This document shows positions 63,175 to 64,000 of a DNA stretch of 64,000 nucleotides, piece by piece. Location of the stretch: positions 248,001 to 312,000 of the forward strand of contig NZ_JABMKV010000001.1 of assembly GCF_013204825.1 (NCBI RefSeq), written 5' to 3'. The position numbers and the translations under genes were made by a program. Each line of letters starts with the position of its first letter. Within the stretch, counting starts at the first letter, position 1. The stretch comes from Pedobacter boryungensis (GTDB taxonomy: Bacteria; Bacteroidota; Bacteroidia; Sphingobacteriales; Sphingobacteriaceae). The notes under the pieces are model-generated. The model did no database searches. It was not told the origin of the DNA and saw only the letters and a list, made by a program, of their open reading frames with translations.

Positions 63175-64000
63175 ATGCAGAGTTTTAGAACAGAATTAGA
63201 AAATCCTATTGTAGAAAAAGATATCATCGATCTTGAAAAAAAGATTAATGATTTTCGCTCTGGTAAAATTCACGACGAACGTTTTAGGAGTTTACGCTTA
63301 GCTCGTGGTATTTACGGACAAAGACAGTCTGGAGTACAGATGGTTCGTATTAAATTGCCATTTGGTAAGGTAACTTTTAAACAATTTCTGCGCATTGCGG
63401 ATATTGCTGATGAATATGGAAGTGGAAATTTGCACCTTACAACCCGTCAGGATATACAAATTCACTATGTGAGTTTAGATAGAACGCCAGAACTTTGGGC
63501 AAAATTAGAACAAGATGATGTAACGATTAGAGAAGCATGCGGAAATACCGTCCGTAATGTAACCGCATCGCCAACTTCAGGTATAGACCCAGAAGAACCT
63601 TTTGATGTTTCGCCTTATGCACATGCCGTATTTGCCTATTTTTTGCGCAATCCTATTTGCCAGGAGATGGGTAGGAAAATCAAAATCTCATTTTCGAGTA
63701 GTGATAAGGATACAGCATTTAGTTACATTCATGATTTAGGTTTTATTCCTAAAATAAATGAAAACGGCGAACGTGGCTTTAAAGTTTTATTTGCAGGCGG
63801 ATTAGGTGCACAACCGTTTTTAGCAGCTCCAATTTATGAGTTTTTGCCAGAAGACCAGTTAATTCCTTTTTCTGAATCGGTGTTAAGAGTTTTTGACCGC
63901 TATGGTGAACGTACCAATAGAAATAAAGCTCGTTTAAAATATTTAGTCCAAAAATTAGAGATAGAAGAAGTTTTACATTTGGTTAAAGAAGAACAATTAG
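63175..64000 (+). CDS. Sulfite/nitrite reductase hemoprotein, N-terminal part
   Basis: 275 codons from ATG 63175, cut by the right edge. RGIYGQRQSGVQMVRIKLPFGK and GSGNLHLTTRQDIQIHYV match the ferredoxin-like half-domain of siroheme sulfite/nitrite reductases, and REACGNTVRNVTASP is the next conserved block. The siroheme and 4Fe-4S ligand Cys lie further right. Assimilatory sulfite reduction is favoured by the Rrf2 regulator next to it, but nitrite reduction remains possible. Confidence 0.9.
   Translation, partial: MQSFRTELENPIVEKDIIDLEKKINDFRSGKIHDERFRSLRLARGIYGQRQSGVQMVRIKLPFGKVTFKQFLRIADIADEYGSGNLHLTTRQDIQIHYVSLDRTPELWAKLEQDDVTIREACGNTVRNVTASPTSGIDPEEPFDVSPYAHAVFAYFLRNPICQEMGRKIKISFSSSDKDTAFSYIHDLGFIPKINENGERGFKVLFAGGLGAQPFLAAPIYEFLPEDQLIPFSESVLRVFDRYGERTNRNKARLKYLVQKLEIEEVLHLVKEEQL

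Overview
The window looks like chromosome from a Bacteroidota organism of the Sphingobacteriaceae type, probably close to Pedobacter. The signs are low GC content, a secreted protein with a type B (CHU_C) type IX secretion sorting domain, DUF4199 and BatA-type proteins, almost no Shine-Dalgarno sequences, and several perfect TAnnTTTG -7 boxes, the Bacteroidota promoter motif. No integrase, transposase, rRNA or CRISPR array was seen. Most of the window is housekeeping sequence with a few accessory islands.

Layout. 1-12 kb: tail of an LTxxQ protein, maf, ppx, an ABC exporter pair, grpE-dnaJ, a small gene with ftsE, a T9SS substrate, an acyl-CoA reductase divergent from a ferredoxin, a universal stress protein and an NlpC/P60 peptidase. 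12-21 kb: a YceH-like gene, a WD40 gene and the complete histidine operon hisG-D-C-B-H-A-F-IE on the minus strand, headed by an unannotated His-rich leader peptide and attenuator-like hairpins. 21-25 kb: three L,D-transpeptidases. 25-38 kb: a TlpA lipoprotein, then a long plus-strand run: BatA/VWA, a dihydroorotase homologue lacking its metal ligands, an acidic protein, DUF4199, two GT2 glycosyltransferases, a membrane protein, a GH3 protein, dxr, rseP and hscB. 38-42.5 kb: a sensor kinase with a membrane protein, divergent from its likely response regulator, then a protein with a decayed VanY/CwlK-like domain and tRNA-Leu(CAA).

42.8-51.5 kb: a two-domain glycosyltransferase facing a GH130 enzyme, then a minus-strand stress and repair block (Ku, SDR, a 58-residue hydrophilic protein, an Fpg/Nei glycosylase), a GlxA-type regulator, a VOC protein and a small secreted protein with a CTERM-like tail. 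51.5-54.2 kb: an accessory-looking spot with three separate sets of 10-11 bp repeats in front of a single PD-(D/E)xK nuclease plus DUF2075 helicase gene. This is the best candidate here for a poorly described system. 54.3-62.5 kb: HPF, a proline aminopeptidase, an AraC regulator and a complete four-enzyme trans-4-hydroxy-L-proline degradation operon. 62.6-64 kb: an Rrf2 regulator and the start of a sulfite/nitrite reductase, with two matching palindromes between them that look like operators.

All functional statements come from reading motifs by eye. No database search or folding program was run.
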